From: Megaera polyxenophila
GTDB lineage: Bacteria > Pseudomonadota > Alphaproteobacteria > Rickettsiales > Rickettsiaceae
Assembly (NCBI RefSeq): GCF_029982035.1
Contig: NZ_CP104166.1
Coordinates: forward strand, 186,001 to 250,000
Direction: 5' to 3'
DNA length: 64,000 nucleotides
A program made the translations under genes and the position numbers. Every line of letters starts with the position of its first letter. Position 1 is the first letter of the stretch. Under the pieces are notes generated by a model, which saw only the letters and a list, made by a program, of their open reading frames with translations, did no database searches and was not told where the DNA came from. Shown one piece after another: positions 34,160 to 43,254 of the stretch.

Positions 34160-35401
34160 TTAGAAGAAAGAAGTAAGGTATAAAACTATCTGCTTAAAAA
34201 AGCCGACTTTCTCGATTGACTCTTTGGCAACAAGAGCTACTTCGTGCTTTTCATTATCAATAGTGATAATCATTTTCCCTACCACATCACCTGCCCTTAA
34301 AGGAGCAGGAAGAGAAGATGGAATATCCTTTTTTATGTCCACATTATTTTTCTGTTCGGAACGTACGGAAAGCCCGAAAACATCATCTGCTACTTCTAAT
34401 TGGACTTTATCTTTCACTCCAAGCCATACAGGAACTTCGTCTATGATATCACCTTTAGAGTAAAATTTCTTATTAACAAAATTTTGTTTTACCCAGTAAA
34501 CTACCTTGGCAGATTCCTCCGCCCTTTCTTTCATCGAACTAAGCCCATTAATGACCATTATATAACGCCTATCCTTGTCGATAAAAGAGGCAACTATCCC
34601 ATATCCTCCCTCATCCGTATAACCAGTCTTAATACCATCACACCCCAGATCTTTATATAGCAAAGGATTACGATTTCCCTGAGTAATAGGATTACCTTTT
34701 TGATCTTTACCAAAAGTAAAATTTTTCTCACTATATATAGGGTAAAATTCAGGATGCGATTTTATTAACCACGCACCAAGAAGAGCTAAATCGTAAGCGG
34801 TGCTATAATGATTTTCTGCAGGCCAGCCATTAGAATTAGCAAAATGAGTATTTTTCATACCTATTTCTTGTGCTGTAGAATTCATCACATCTACAAAATC
34901 TTCCTCACTTCCATGTAACCCTTCAGCTGCTACCACGCAAGCATCATTACCAGATTGGATTATAATCCCGCGCAAAATGTCCTCAAGCTTTACTTGCTCA
35001 CCAAGTGGCATAAATGATTTTGATCCACCAATCCTCCAGGCTTTCTCACTTACTAAAAACGTAGAATCTAAAGATACTTCTCCTTTTTTAAGCTTTTCCT
35101 CAATGATATAAGAAGTCATTATTTTCGTCATGGAAGAAGGAGCCATTTGCTCATGTGCATTTTTCTCCAGCAAAATCTTGCCATCAGAATAATCCATAAC
35201 TATTGCCTGCCTTGCTTTAAGTGCCATAGCTGTAGAACCAGGATAACGAATAATGTCTATATCTTCTACTAGTTTTTCTTCTTTTATATCCTGTGGCTTT
35301 TTAACGTTCTGGTTTTTCTGGGCTGCAAAAACAGAATGAGATGATAGAATAAAGGTAAAACCTAAGCATAACAGGTAAATGCTTCTTAAAATGACTCTCA
35401 T
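34160..35401 (-). CDS. dacF: D-alanyl-D-alanine carboxypeptidase, DacF/PBP5-like
   Basis: Low-molecular-weight penicillin-binding protein that trims pentapeptide stems. I chose the Met at 35401, not the upstream in-frame Met at 35545. It starts a clean signal peptide (RVILRSIYLLCLGFTFI, cleaved after VFA), and GAAGGAAG lies about 10 bases before it. The catalytic set is present: SMTK (SxxK) in PSSMTKIM, SGN in IQSGNDAC, and KTG in IKTGYTDE. The C-terminal beta domain and amphipathic anchor helix (KQIVLYLTSFF) are typical of PBP5. About 413 residues long. Confidence 0.94.
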   Translation of the reverse strand: MRVILRSIYLLCLGFTFILSSHSVFAAQKNQNVKKPQDIKEEKLVEDIDIIRYPGSTAMALKARQAIVMDYSDGKILLEKNAHEQMAPSSMTKIMTSYIIEEKLKKGEVSLDSTFLVSEKAWRIGGSKSFMPLGEQVKLEDILRGIIIQSGNDACVVAAEGLHGSEEDFVDVMNSTAQEIGMKNTHFANSNGWPAENHYSTAYDLALLGAWLIKSHPEFYPIYSEKNFTFGKDQKGNPITQGNRNPLLYKDLGCDGIKTGYTDEGGYGIVASFIDKDRRYIMVINGLSSMKERAEESAKVVYWVKQNFVNKKFYSKGDIIDEVPVWLGVKDKVQLEVADDVFGLSVRSEQKNNVDIKKDIPSSLPAPLRAGDVVGKMIITIDNEKHEVALVAKESIEKVGFFKQIVLYLTSFF

Positions 35402-35592
35402 GAAAATTATTACTTCCTTCTTATAATGACTTTGCGGGATAGTATAGCAACTAGTATTTAAGATATCAATATCAACTGTGGTGTAATTATCCACAGGCTC
35501 AGAAAATTTGTAATTTAATAATAAAAGATAAAAGCTAATACACAATACAAAGCTAGCTTAAAACTTATAATATTTCTAGCTCGTACTTACCC

Positions 35593-38403
35593 TTAGCTGT
35601 TCTTATTATTTAAAGGCAAGGTAAAGGCAAAAGTTGTGCCCTTATCAGGATTTTGCTTAGCCCATATCTGACCATTATGCGCTTTGATAACTTTTTTGCA
35701 TAAAGCAAGCCCTATACCTCTCCCACCCGCAGGAGTTTTAGTCTTTGAACTAACTACAAAAGCACCAAAAACATCGGATAGTTCTTCTTTAGGTATTCCC
35801 ATCCCCTCATCTTTTACGCTGAATTCCACCTCTTCTCCTTGGTTTTTATAAAGCTTAATAGTTATTTGCCCTGAAGGACAATATTGGATAGCGTTAATTA
35901 TAATGTTATCAATAGTGCGGGCGATATAATTTTCATCACACACAACATTTAACTTCTCTTCTATCTCTAAATCGAAATTTAAGTTATCTCTATTTTTTTC
36001 GTCTACATACAATTTTTGACAGATTTCTAATCTTTTAAGGACTAACTCACTTAGATTTACCTCAAGCTTATTTAATTTATAGTACAAACTTTCAAGTTTT
36101 GACAAATCAATTAAGTTATTTACTAAACTAGTTAGTCTTTCAGAACTTTTGGCAATATCGCTTGTTGCATTACGCCTTTGTTCTTCATTAAATTTATCGT
36201 AGTTATCCCATAAAACCTGCCCGAGACTAGTAATACCAGTAATCGGTGTACGTGTTTCATGCTCCAAGTTTCGTAAAAACTCATTTTTAAGTTCTTGTAA
36301 TTTAATTAATTCCTTCTTTTGGTCATCAGCTTTATGTTCTAAATAATCGGATTTTTCTTCAATTAAATTATATTGCTCTTGTTTTGGTTTAAAAAATACC
36401 AAAAGTATACTACTTAGAAATAATAAGAGGTACACTACCTGGAACTCCAAAGAAACAAATTTGCTGGGTTCAATACTAACAAGATCATATAACCGCGTGA
36501 TAAAAGCAGTTAACCATATTCCGCAGGCTATAAGAACCAACGCCCACTGCCATCTTACCAGAATTGATATCATGATTAAATTGATCATAAAGATCATAAC
36601 CTGTAACTGCGCAAATTTGCTAATTATAACTAGCATAAATGCGGCACAAACTAACACATAAAACAACATTAAGTTCCACAAAATCGCTATACAGCTCCTT
36701 TTTTGTAAAGGAATCGGCCAGATAGGGTAGCTAATCAATATAGTAGAAGAAAATAAAACGCTAGTTATAATTATATTCAATAGAGAATGATATAGAATTT
36801 GGGCTTCATGAGGAATTGTGTGCATAGTAACATATGTAGAAATTATGCAGAATAACCCTAGATACATATATGTGGCTTCGCTAGTTGGCGTATTAGCCTT
36901 AAAAACTTTTAGTAAACTAAATGTTTTAACTTCAGAAATGAATTCACGGATTTTTCTTGCTCTTCTATGCCGCAGCAACTCCACTACACTTCTATCTTTA
37001 ATACCAACCCAGCCCCCTTTTTGCTTCAATAAATAATGACTAGAAAGCAGTACAGCTAAATTAGATATCATTGCAGGAACTAAGGAATCCAAATTAAAAA
37101 ACGGCTTAAAAAAAATATAATCCCACAATACTACAGTTAAAAAACCTGCAAACATACCGAGCAGTACAGATTTTCCAGTGCTTCTGAAGCCTAAGAGAGC
37201 CATAATAAATGGTACTGTTACTACTGGCATGTAAAAACTGCTAGTGCCTATTAACATTTGCATTAGACTACCTTCACGGAATGCCAGAACTATGGAAAAT
37301 ATTCCTATTAAAGCGGAAAATAACCGTGATTCTATTAATTTATTACCTAATATTTTTACATTTAGTGGTCCGAGTATATCATGTACTACCAAAACCGAAG
37401 TAGAATTAATGTAAGAGTCCGCTGTAGACATGACCATCGCCATTACACTCACTAATATCAATATCTTTAATTCTGGATAAGCATTGTTAAACACTAAGTA
37501 TTTTACTATATCATTACTAGCAAGATTCGGCTGCTTTACATATATTAAAATACTTATCCAGCATATACTGACAGTAATAAATGTACAGGTAATTGCTGCT
37601 ATGACAAAGGATCTCCGAACCTGGAATACATCTTTTGCCATAGCAATCCGTTGAAAAATAGGAGGCCCAAATCCCGGTATTGCTACATAGAAAAAAAGAA
37701 CTAAATAATAGAATGCTTTAGGCTGAGAAAAATCAAATACTTCCCCTAAATCAAACAACTTATTAGTCGTCAAAACAGCTTGTATACTTTCTAAACTGTT
37801 TAAAGAACTCAGTATAAAAAAACCAACAATAGGTATTATCGTACCAAAAGTAAAAAATTGTATGACATCAGTTAAAGTAACCGATTTAATACCTCCTAAA
37901 GAAGAATATAATGTTATTATAAAACCAGCGATGATTAAACCATATTTACTTGATATCCCTAAATATTCAAAAACTGTACCAGCAACCTTAAACTGAACCG
38001 CAACCATTCCTGATGCTGCGATTATTCCTGATATCGCAGTAACTACCCTAACATTTGTACCAAACAAACTGCCCATTGCTTCTGCTATAGATAAAGTACC
38101 TAAAAATTCACCTAAACGAGGAGCAAAAAATATACCTATAGATAACAGTGCTAATAAGCTTCCTATAACCCCAGCCCACATCATGTACATGCCGTTATTA
38201 TAATTCTCGACAATATCTCCGAAAAAAAACTCCCCTGTAACCCAAGTTGCTACTAGAGTGGCAACTATTGTAGCTGTGCTAAAATTTCTGTCTCCCACAG
38301 CATACTCTTTTATTGTTGTTACACCTTTACTAAAATATAACCCCATTACTAAATTAATGACTAAAAAAGTACTAAAAATAATGATTTCTAAATTTTGATT
38401 CAT
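35593..38403 (-). CDS. Sodium/solute symporter (SLC5)-histidine kinase fusion, copy 2
   Basis: A second fusion of the same architecture as the gene at 15425. The start was set at Met 38403 (NQNLEIIIFSTFLV), matching the N-terminus of copy 1 (SLDIDIIIFIAFLV), instead of the Met 14 codons earlier. The SLC5 part carries GDRNFSTATIVATLVATWVTGE and MAMVMSTADSYIN. The kinase part has the H box LEHETRTPITG near 730, an N box (DNIIINAIQYCPSG), and G boxes KDEGMGIPKEE and GRGIGLALCKK. Differences from copy 1 in the transport core suggest a different ligand. No response regulator lies beside it. Confidence 0.9.
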   Translation of the reverse strand: MNQNLEIIIFSTFLVINLVMGLYFSKGVTTIKEYAVGDRNFSTATIVATLVATWVTGEFFFGDIVENYNNGMYMMWAGVIGSLLALLSIGIFFAPRLGEFLGTLSIAEAMGSLFGTNVRVVTAISGIIAASGMVAVQFKVAGTVFEYLGISSKYGLIIAGFIITLYSSLGGIKSVTLTDVIQFFTFGTIIPIVGFFILSSLNSLESIQAVLTTNKLFDLGEVFDFSQPKAFYYLVLFFYVAIPGFGPPIFQRIAMAKDVFQVRRSFVIAAITCTFITVSICWISILIYVKQPNLASNDIVKYLVFNNAYPELKILILVSVMAMVMSTADSYINSTSVLVVHDILGPLNVKILGNKLIESRLFSALIGIFSIVLAFREGSLMQMLIGTSSFYMPVVTVPFIMALLGFRSTGKSVLLGMFAGFLTVVLWDYIFFKPFFNLDSLVPAMISNLAVLLSSHYLLKQKGGWVGIKDRSVVELLRHRRARKIREFISEVKTFSLLKVFKANTPTSEATYMYLGLFCIISTYVTMHTIPHEAQILYHSLLNIIITSVLFSSTILISYPIWPIPLQKRSCIAILWNLMLFYVLVCAAFMLVIISKFAQLQVMIFMINLIMISILVRWQWALVLIACGIWLTAFITRLYDLVSIEPSKFVSLEFQVVYLLLFLSSILLVFFKPKQEQYNLIEEKSDYLEHKADDQKKELIKLQELKNEFLRNLEHETRTPITGITSLGQVLWDNYDKFNEEQRRNATSDIAKSSERLTSLVNNLIDLSKLESLYYKLNKLEVNLSELVLKRLEICQKLYVDEKNRDNLNFDLEIEEKLNVVCDENYIARTIDNIIINAIQYCPSGQITIKLYKNQGEEVEFSVKDEGMGIPKEELSDVFGAFVVSSKTKTPAGGRGIGLALCKKVIKAHNGQIWAKQNPDKGTTFAFTLPLNNKNS

Positions 38404-38714
38404 GTGATTTATGCTATCTATAATAATTGACCTTATGATAACCAAGACACAGGTATACAGGACACTTGTATTAGTTTTTGTATCATTTAGCTAAAAATTG
38501 CTTCAATTAAATTATTAATTGAAAAAAATAGATTTGCAAAGAATAAATCTATACTGTTAGATAAAATTTTACAAAAATTTAAACCGCATATTTATATAAC
38601 GTTCTTGAATCATAGAAGGTATAGTCGTTTTCAGACTAACTTAGAAATGCTAACAAGAAGAATTAATTTCTTAAGTGAAATTAATTCTAATTATTACTTT
38701 ATAAATAAATAAGT

Positions 38715-39248
38715 TTATTGAACGGAAGAAAGAGGACTAACTATCATAATTACTTGCTTACCTTCCATTTTTGGCTCAGAATCGATTTTTGCGACCGATT
38801 CGAGATTAGCAATTATTTTTTCAAATAACTCTTCTCCTTTTTCTCGGTGCATTATTTCACGACCCTTAAACCATAAGGAAATTTTTACTTTATCTCCCTC
38901 TTCTAGAAACTCACGAATTTTCCTAAGTTTAATATCTAGATCTCCTTGTCCGATATTAACTTTAAATTTCATTTCCTTCAGAGCAGTTTTTTTCTGCTTT
39001 TTCTTAGCTTCTTGTAATTTTTTCTTTGCATTATATTTATAGCGACTAAAATCAAGAATTTTGCAAACCGGTGGCTCAGCATTAGGGGAAATTTCAACTA
39101 AATCCAGACTAGCATCTTTTGCTTGCCTAAGAGCCTCATCAAGCGAAACAACGCCTATCATTTCTCCATCTTTACCAACCAGCCTTACTTCTTGGGCTGT
39201 AATTTCCTTGTTAACGTTTGGAAATTTGCTTTTTTTAAAGGTCGTTAT
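38715..39248 (-). CDS. infC: Translation initiation factor IF-3, with a rare AUA (or AUU) start codon
   Basis: Binds 30S, checks initiator tRNA and start codons. From an ATG at 39161 the protein would be 148 residues, starting inside the N-terminal domain. The frame stays open upstream and codes for the missing family start (SKFPNVNKEITAQEVRLV). The only sensible start is ATA at 39248, seven bases after GGAG, or ATT at 39254. infC is known for non-AUG starts that let IF-3 repress itself. This gives 177 residues, the normal length. Core motifs: SLDLVEISPNAEPPVCKILD and KEMKFKVNIGQGDLD. It follows thrS, the standard order. Confidence 0.93.
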   Translation of the reverse strand: MTTFKKSKFPNVNKEITAQEVRLVGKDGEMIGVVSLDEALRQAKDASLDLVEISPNAEPPVCKILDFSRYKYNAKKKLQEAKKKQKKTALKEMKFKVNIGQGDLDIKLRKIREFLEEGDKVKISLWFKGREIMHREKGEELFEKIIANLESVAKIDSEPKMEGKQVIMIVSPLSSVQ

Positions 39249-39307
39249 AAAAATTCTCCATTTTAAAATTACTTACAAATTAATGCTTAAATTAATAAGC
39301 AAAAATG

Positions 39308-41221
39308 TTAACCTAAATATTTTTTGTTCTCGGTAGCAATCATCCCAATTACTTCATCTACCAAAAAAGTTTTTTGTTCTTCAGATGAACCGAGTTTTCT
39401 AATAGTCATAGTCCCATCTAGTTGCTCTTTCTTTCCAACTACGGCAATTAACGGAACTTTCTGATTAGAAAAATTTCGTATCTTATAATTAACTTTTTCC
39501 CTTGAAATGTCAAGCTCAGATCTAATTCCAGCATCAATAAATCTTTTATTTAACCCAATAATGTGGTTATCAAGCTCATTAGTAATTCCAATAATTGCTA
39601 TCTGGACTGGGGCAAGCCATAAAGGAAACCGGCCAGCATACTGCTCAATTAAAATTCCCATAAACCTTTCAAATGTCCCAATAATTGCTCTATGCAGCAT
39701 TACTGGCCTTTTCTTTTCTCCGCTAGGGGCAATATATTCAGCATCAAGCCTTTCTGGCAGTACAAAATCTACCTGCAGAGTACCACATTGCCATTCCCTC
39801 CCAACCGCATCAGTTAAAACGAACTCTAGTTTAGGACCGTAGAATGCACCTTCACCAGGATTCATTTCATATTCAAATCCAGCTTCTTTTATAGCTATCT
39901 TTAAAGATGATTCTGCTTTATCCCATATGTCATCACTACCAGCCCTTACTTCAGGGCGATCAGAAAACTTGACCTTAATTTCCTTAAATCCAAAATCGTT
40001 ATAAATTTCCCTTAATAAGTTGCAGAAAAGTACGGTTTCACTATTAATCTGTTCTTCCGTGCAGAAGATATGAGCATCATCCTGAACGAAATTACGCACT
40101 CTAAGCAAACCATGTAATCCCCCGGTAGACTCATTTCTATGGCAACAACCGAATTCGGCCATACGTAATGGCAAGTCGCGATAGCTTTTGATGCCTTGTT
40201 TGAAAATTTGTATATGGCCAGGACAACTCATTGGTTTAAGAGCATGAATTTTATCATCCCCTTCAACGATAAACATACTCTCTCTGAATTTTTCCCAGTG
40301 CCCTGAAGCTTCCCATAGTTTTTTATCAAGTACCATAGGAGTTTTTACCTCAGCATAATGGTGTTTTTCCAGCTTCCTTCTAATATACGCTTCAATCGTA
40401 CGATAAATACTATACCCTTTAGGATGCCAGAAAACCATTCCTTGAGCCTCTTCCTGTAAGTGGAACAAGCCTAGTTCCTTACCGATTTTTCGATGATCCC
40501 TTCTTTCTGCTTCCTCAAGCATATGAAGATAGTTATCAAGCTGTTCTTTAGTTGCCCAGGCAGTACCATAAATACGTTGCAGCATTTCGTTTTTACTATC
40601 GCCTCGCCAGTAAGCTCCTGCTACTTTCATTAGCTTGAAATGTTTGATTTTACCGGTAGAAGGACAGTGAGGGCCTTTACAAAGGTCAACAAAATTACCC
40701 TGACGGTAAAGAGTAATCTTTTCTCCTTCCGGAATCGATGAGATAATCTCTGCTTTATAATGCTCTCCCATCTTTTTGAACATTTCGATTGCTTCGTTTC
40801 TATCTATTTCCTGGCGAATAAATTTATTATCCTCCTTTACTATTTCCTGCATCCTAGCTTCAATTTTTGCTAAATCATCAGTAGTAAAAGGCGTAGATTT
40901 AGCAAAATCATAATAGAAACCATCTTTAATGGCAGGACCAATAGTAACCTGTAAATCGGGAAATAAATCCTTAGCAGCTTCAGCAATTATGTGAGCCGCA
41001 TCATGTCTAATAATTTCAAGTACTTCAGGATCTTTTGACGTTAAAATCCTAATAGAGCTATCATTTTCAATCGGAAAAGACATATCTGCTAAAGAACCAT
41101 TAATCTCAACTACCATGGCATCTTTAGCAAGAGATTTCGATATGCTTGAAGCTATTTCAGCACCTGTTACCCCTTTGTTAAATTGTTTTGTGAATCCGTC
41201 TGGAAAAGTAATATTTATCAT
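39308..41221 (-). CDS. thrS: Threonyl-tRNA synthetase
   Basis: Charges tRNA-Thr. The 637 residues comprise a TGS domain (residues 1-60), the editing domain with HDAAHIIAEAAKDL near 74-87 and the second His pair (HxxxH and C in DLCKGPHC) near 180, and the class II core with motif 1 TPMVLDKKLWEASGHW, zinc Cys in KPMSCPGH (near 332), motif 2 RVRNFVQDDAH and motif 3 in LHRAIIGTFERF. The anticodon-binding domain closes it. It is 59 bases upstream of infC and divergent from folC. All parts are present. Confidence 0.97.
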   Translation of the reverse strand: MINITFPDGFTKQFNKGVTGAEIASSISKSLAKDAMVVEINGSLADMSFPIENDSSIRILTSKDPEVLEIIRHDAAHIIAEAAKDLFPDLQVTIGPAIKDGFYYDFAKSTPFTTDDLAKIEARMQEIVKEDNKFIRQEIDRNEAIEMFKKMGEHYKAEIISSIPEGEKITLYRQGNFVDLCKGPHCPSTGKIKHFKLMKVAGAYWRGDSKNEMLQRIYGTAWATKEQLDNYLHMLEEAERRDHRKIGKELGLFHLQEEAQGMVFWHPKGYSIYRTIEAYIRRKLEKHHYAEVKTPMVLDKKLWEASGHWEKFRESMFIVEGDDKIHALKPMSCPGHIQIFKQGIKSYRDLPLRMAEFGCCHRNESTGGLHGLLRVRNFVQDDAHIFCTEEQINSETVLFCNLLREIYNDFGFKEIKVKFSDRPEVRAGSDDIWDKAESSLKIAIKEAGFEYEMNPGEGAFYGPKLEFVLTDAVGREWQCGTLQVDFVLPERLDAEYIAPSGEKKRPVMLHRAIIGTFERFMGILIEQYAGRFPLWLAPVQIAIIGITNELDNHIIGLNKRFIDAGIRSELDISREKVNYKIRNFSNQKVPLIAVVGKKEQLDGTMTIRKLGSSEEQKTFLVDEVIGMIATENKKYLG

Positions 41222-41300
41222 AATATGTTTATACGTTTTAACTTGATATATTTAGCGGTTTTTGTACTATCTTGTCAAATAGATAATCCAAAAATGGCAA

Positions 41301-42590
41301 ATGGTTAATTTACCTAGCTGGCCTCCTGTAGCCATCTGGCAAAAAGAAAAAAGAGAAGATTTAAAACTTGCAAAAACTTTGCTGGATGCCTTAGGGTCAC
41401 CTCATAAAAAATTACCCCCTACTATACATGTAGCAGGTACAAACGGCAAAGGGTCTACCGTTGCTATATTAAAAAGCATATTTGAAGCAGCCGGTTATAA
41501 GGTTCATTCCTATACTTCCCCTCATTTACTTGAGTTTAATGAGCGAATTAATTTAGCTGGAAAAAATATTTCTGACTATCATTTGTTTGAATTATTAGAA
41601 CTGGTTAAAATTAAAGCTGAAGAATTAAATCGTGAACCTGGCTTTTTTGAAGGAACTACGATCGCCGCTTTTTTAGCTTTTGCTTCTACGCCAGCTGATC
41701 TACTGATCCTAGAAACAGGGATGGGGGGCAGGCTTGATTGTACAAATGTAATTGAAAATCCCATTTTAACTATCATTACGCCAATTTCCTTTGATCACAT
41801 GGAGCATCTTGGGAATTCTTTGACAAAAATAGCAAGCGAAAAAGCCGGAATTATAAAAAAAGGCGTTCCCTGTGTTATCGGCCCGCAAACTGATGAAGTA
41901 TATAAAATTTTATTTGATAAATGTAATGGATTAAACAGTTCAGCATTTGCATATGAATACGATTATATAATAGAAGAAAAGGATGATGATTTAATTTACC
42001 ATTCTAAAAAATATTCATTAGTTATTCCCCGTCCATTATTTCTTCTTGGCAAACATCAATATTTAAACGTTAGTAGCGCAATTGCAGGTATCACGTTGAT
42101 AAATGACAGATTGATGATTTCAGGTAAAAATATTGCCACGGGTATCGCCGAGGCTAAATGGCCAGGCAGGATAGAAAAAATTGATGCTGAAAAATACTCA
42201 CATTTAGCAAGTAGAAACGTTCAGATATATCTCGATGGAGCACATAATGAAGCAGGAGCTAAGGTTTTAGCGTCGTGGATAAAAGAACAGTTTAATGAAC
42301 CGGTGTATTTAATAATCGGTATGACCAGAAACAGGGAAGTAGAAAAATTTTGCCAACACTTCCATGACCTTGTTATAGAGGGGAGAGCTGTAAAAATTTT
42401 ATCCGAACCGTCTAGTTATGTTCCTAATACCATTGTCCAAAAATCTCAAAAATATAACATCAATTTATGTTCTAGCGATTCCCTAAGCTCAGCTGTAAAA
42501 GAATTAGCGCGACTAAGCGCCCAGAAAGAATCTACTATCGTTATTACGGGATCTTTATTCTTGCTTAGTGATTTTTATAAGCTGCTTTAA
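41301..42590 (+). CDS. folC: Folylpolyglutamate synthase/dihydrofolate synthase
   Basis: Adds glutamate to folates (and may join dihydropteroate to Glu). The 429 residues contain the P-loop GTNGKGSTVAILKS near 48-61, the folate site YTSPHLLEFNERINL near 75-89, GTTIAAFLAFAS, GMGGRLDCTNV near 140, and YLDGAHNEAGAK near 311. Divergent from thrS with 79 bases between. Nothing is missing. Other folate genes are not in the window. Confidence 0.95.
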   Translation: MVNLPSWPPVAIWQKEKREDLKLAKTLLDALGSPHKKLPPTIHVAGTNGKGSTVAILKSIFEAAGYKVHSYTSPHLLEFNERINLAGKNISDYHLFELLELVKIKAEELNREPGFFEGTTIAAFLAFASTPADLLILETGMGGRLDCTNVIENPILTIITPISFDHMEHLGNSLTKIASEKAGIIKKGVPCVIGPQTDEVYKILFDKCNGLNSSAFAYEYDYIIEEKDDDLIYHSKKYSLVIPRPLFLLGKHQYLNVSSAIAGITLINDRLMISGKNIATGIAEAKWPGRIEKIDAEKYSHLASRNVQIYLDGAHNEAGAKVLASWIKEQFNEPVYLIIGMTRNREVEKFCQHFHDLVIEGRAVKILSEPSSYVPNTIVQKSQKYNINLCSSDSLSSAVKELARLSAQKESTIVITGSLFLLSDFYKLL

Positions 42591-42673
42591 AATATTTGTT
42601 GCTAAAAACCCACTTTATTTATTAACTTATAAATTAATTTATTTGATAGTTTTTAAAACTGCTATTTTAAGCT

Positions 42674-42693
42674 TGCGAGCAAAAAATCTCGCA
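42674..42693 (+). repeat. Short hairpin between folC and virB2
   Basis: TGCGAG (42674-42679) and CTCGCA (42688-42693) form a 6-bp stem. It could be the end of the folC transcript, but a run of T does not follow. Confidence 0.35.
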
Positions 42694-42739
42694 TATAGAC
42701 TCAAATACGTATTTTAGTCCATTAACTTAAGAGGTGTGT

Positions 42740-43093
42740 ATGAATCTTTCTGCTTTTCAAATTGAGCTTAACCGAGACCTGGTATGGCGTTTGTTTATGG
42801 TTTTATTTGCAATTAGCATCATTGTTGTATCCTGTGATGCTGCTTTTGCAAGTAATAACGACGTCGTTGGAGACACTTTATGCCGTTTAGTGTCTAACCT
42901 TTCAGGAGGTATAGCAAGAGGTATTGCAACAATAGCAATTTTTGCTGTTGGTGTTGGTCTTTTCCTAGGTAAGCTAAACTGGGGTATTGCAGCTGCTACT
43001 GCTGCCGGGGTCGGTATAATATTTAGTGCTCCTAAACTTGTAGCTTTCTTAAGTGGTAGTGATGCTAATTCTAATTGTCCAACTAGCACTTAA
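42740..43093 (+). CDS. virB2: VirB2/TrbC-type T4SS pilin
   Basis: Pilin subunit of the type IV secretion system. The start is the ATG at 42740, preceded by GAGGT; an in-frame GTG six bases earlier is less likely. The 117 residues carry a long signal peptide, cleaved probably after AFA near residue 38, then two hydrophobic helices (LSGGIARGIATIAIFAVGVGLFL and INW-type AAATAAGVGIIF) separated by a short basic loop, the VirB2 pattern. Other vir genes are absent here, consistent with the dispersed T4SS genes of Rickettsiales. It would pair with VirB components elsewhere and deliver effectors such as the one at 58591. Confidence 0.88.
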   Translation: MNLSAFQIELNRDLVWRLFMVLFAISIIVVSCDAAFASNNDVVGDTLCRLVSNLSGGIARGIATIAIFAVGVGLFLGKLNWGIAAATAAGVGIIFSAPKLVAFLSGSDANSNCPTST

Positions 43094-43254
43094 ATTTTAT
43101 ATTATCGGAAGGGCAGATTACTTTGTTGAATCTGCCCATTAAGACCTTTCTTAGCTTTCACCTTAAGGAATTCTGTTAGACTAATTAATTTAATCAGCTA
43201 TAAGAGTTTTGGAAGTTTGCCAAAATCAAGTTACAAATTAACAAAAAAAGTTAT

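Noticed and set aside
35402..35545. 48-residue N-terminal extension of dacF from the ATG at 35545
   Set aside because: It would hide the signal peptide behind a non-hydrophobic leader, and the ATG at 35401 has the better ribosome-binding site.
38715..39161. infC starting at the ATG at 39161
   Set aside because: It would cut off the first 29 residues conserved in IF-3, while the upstream frame codes for them and has a ribosome-binding site.
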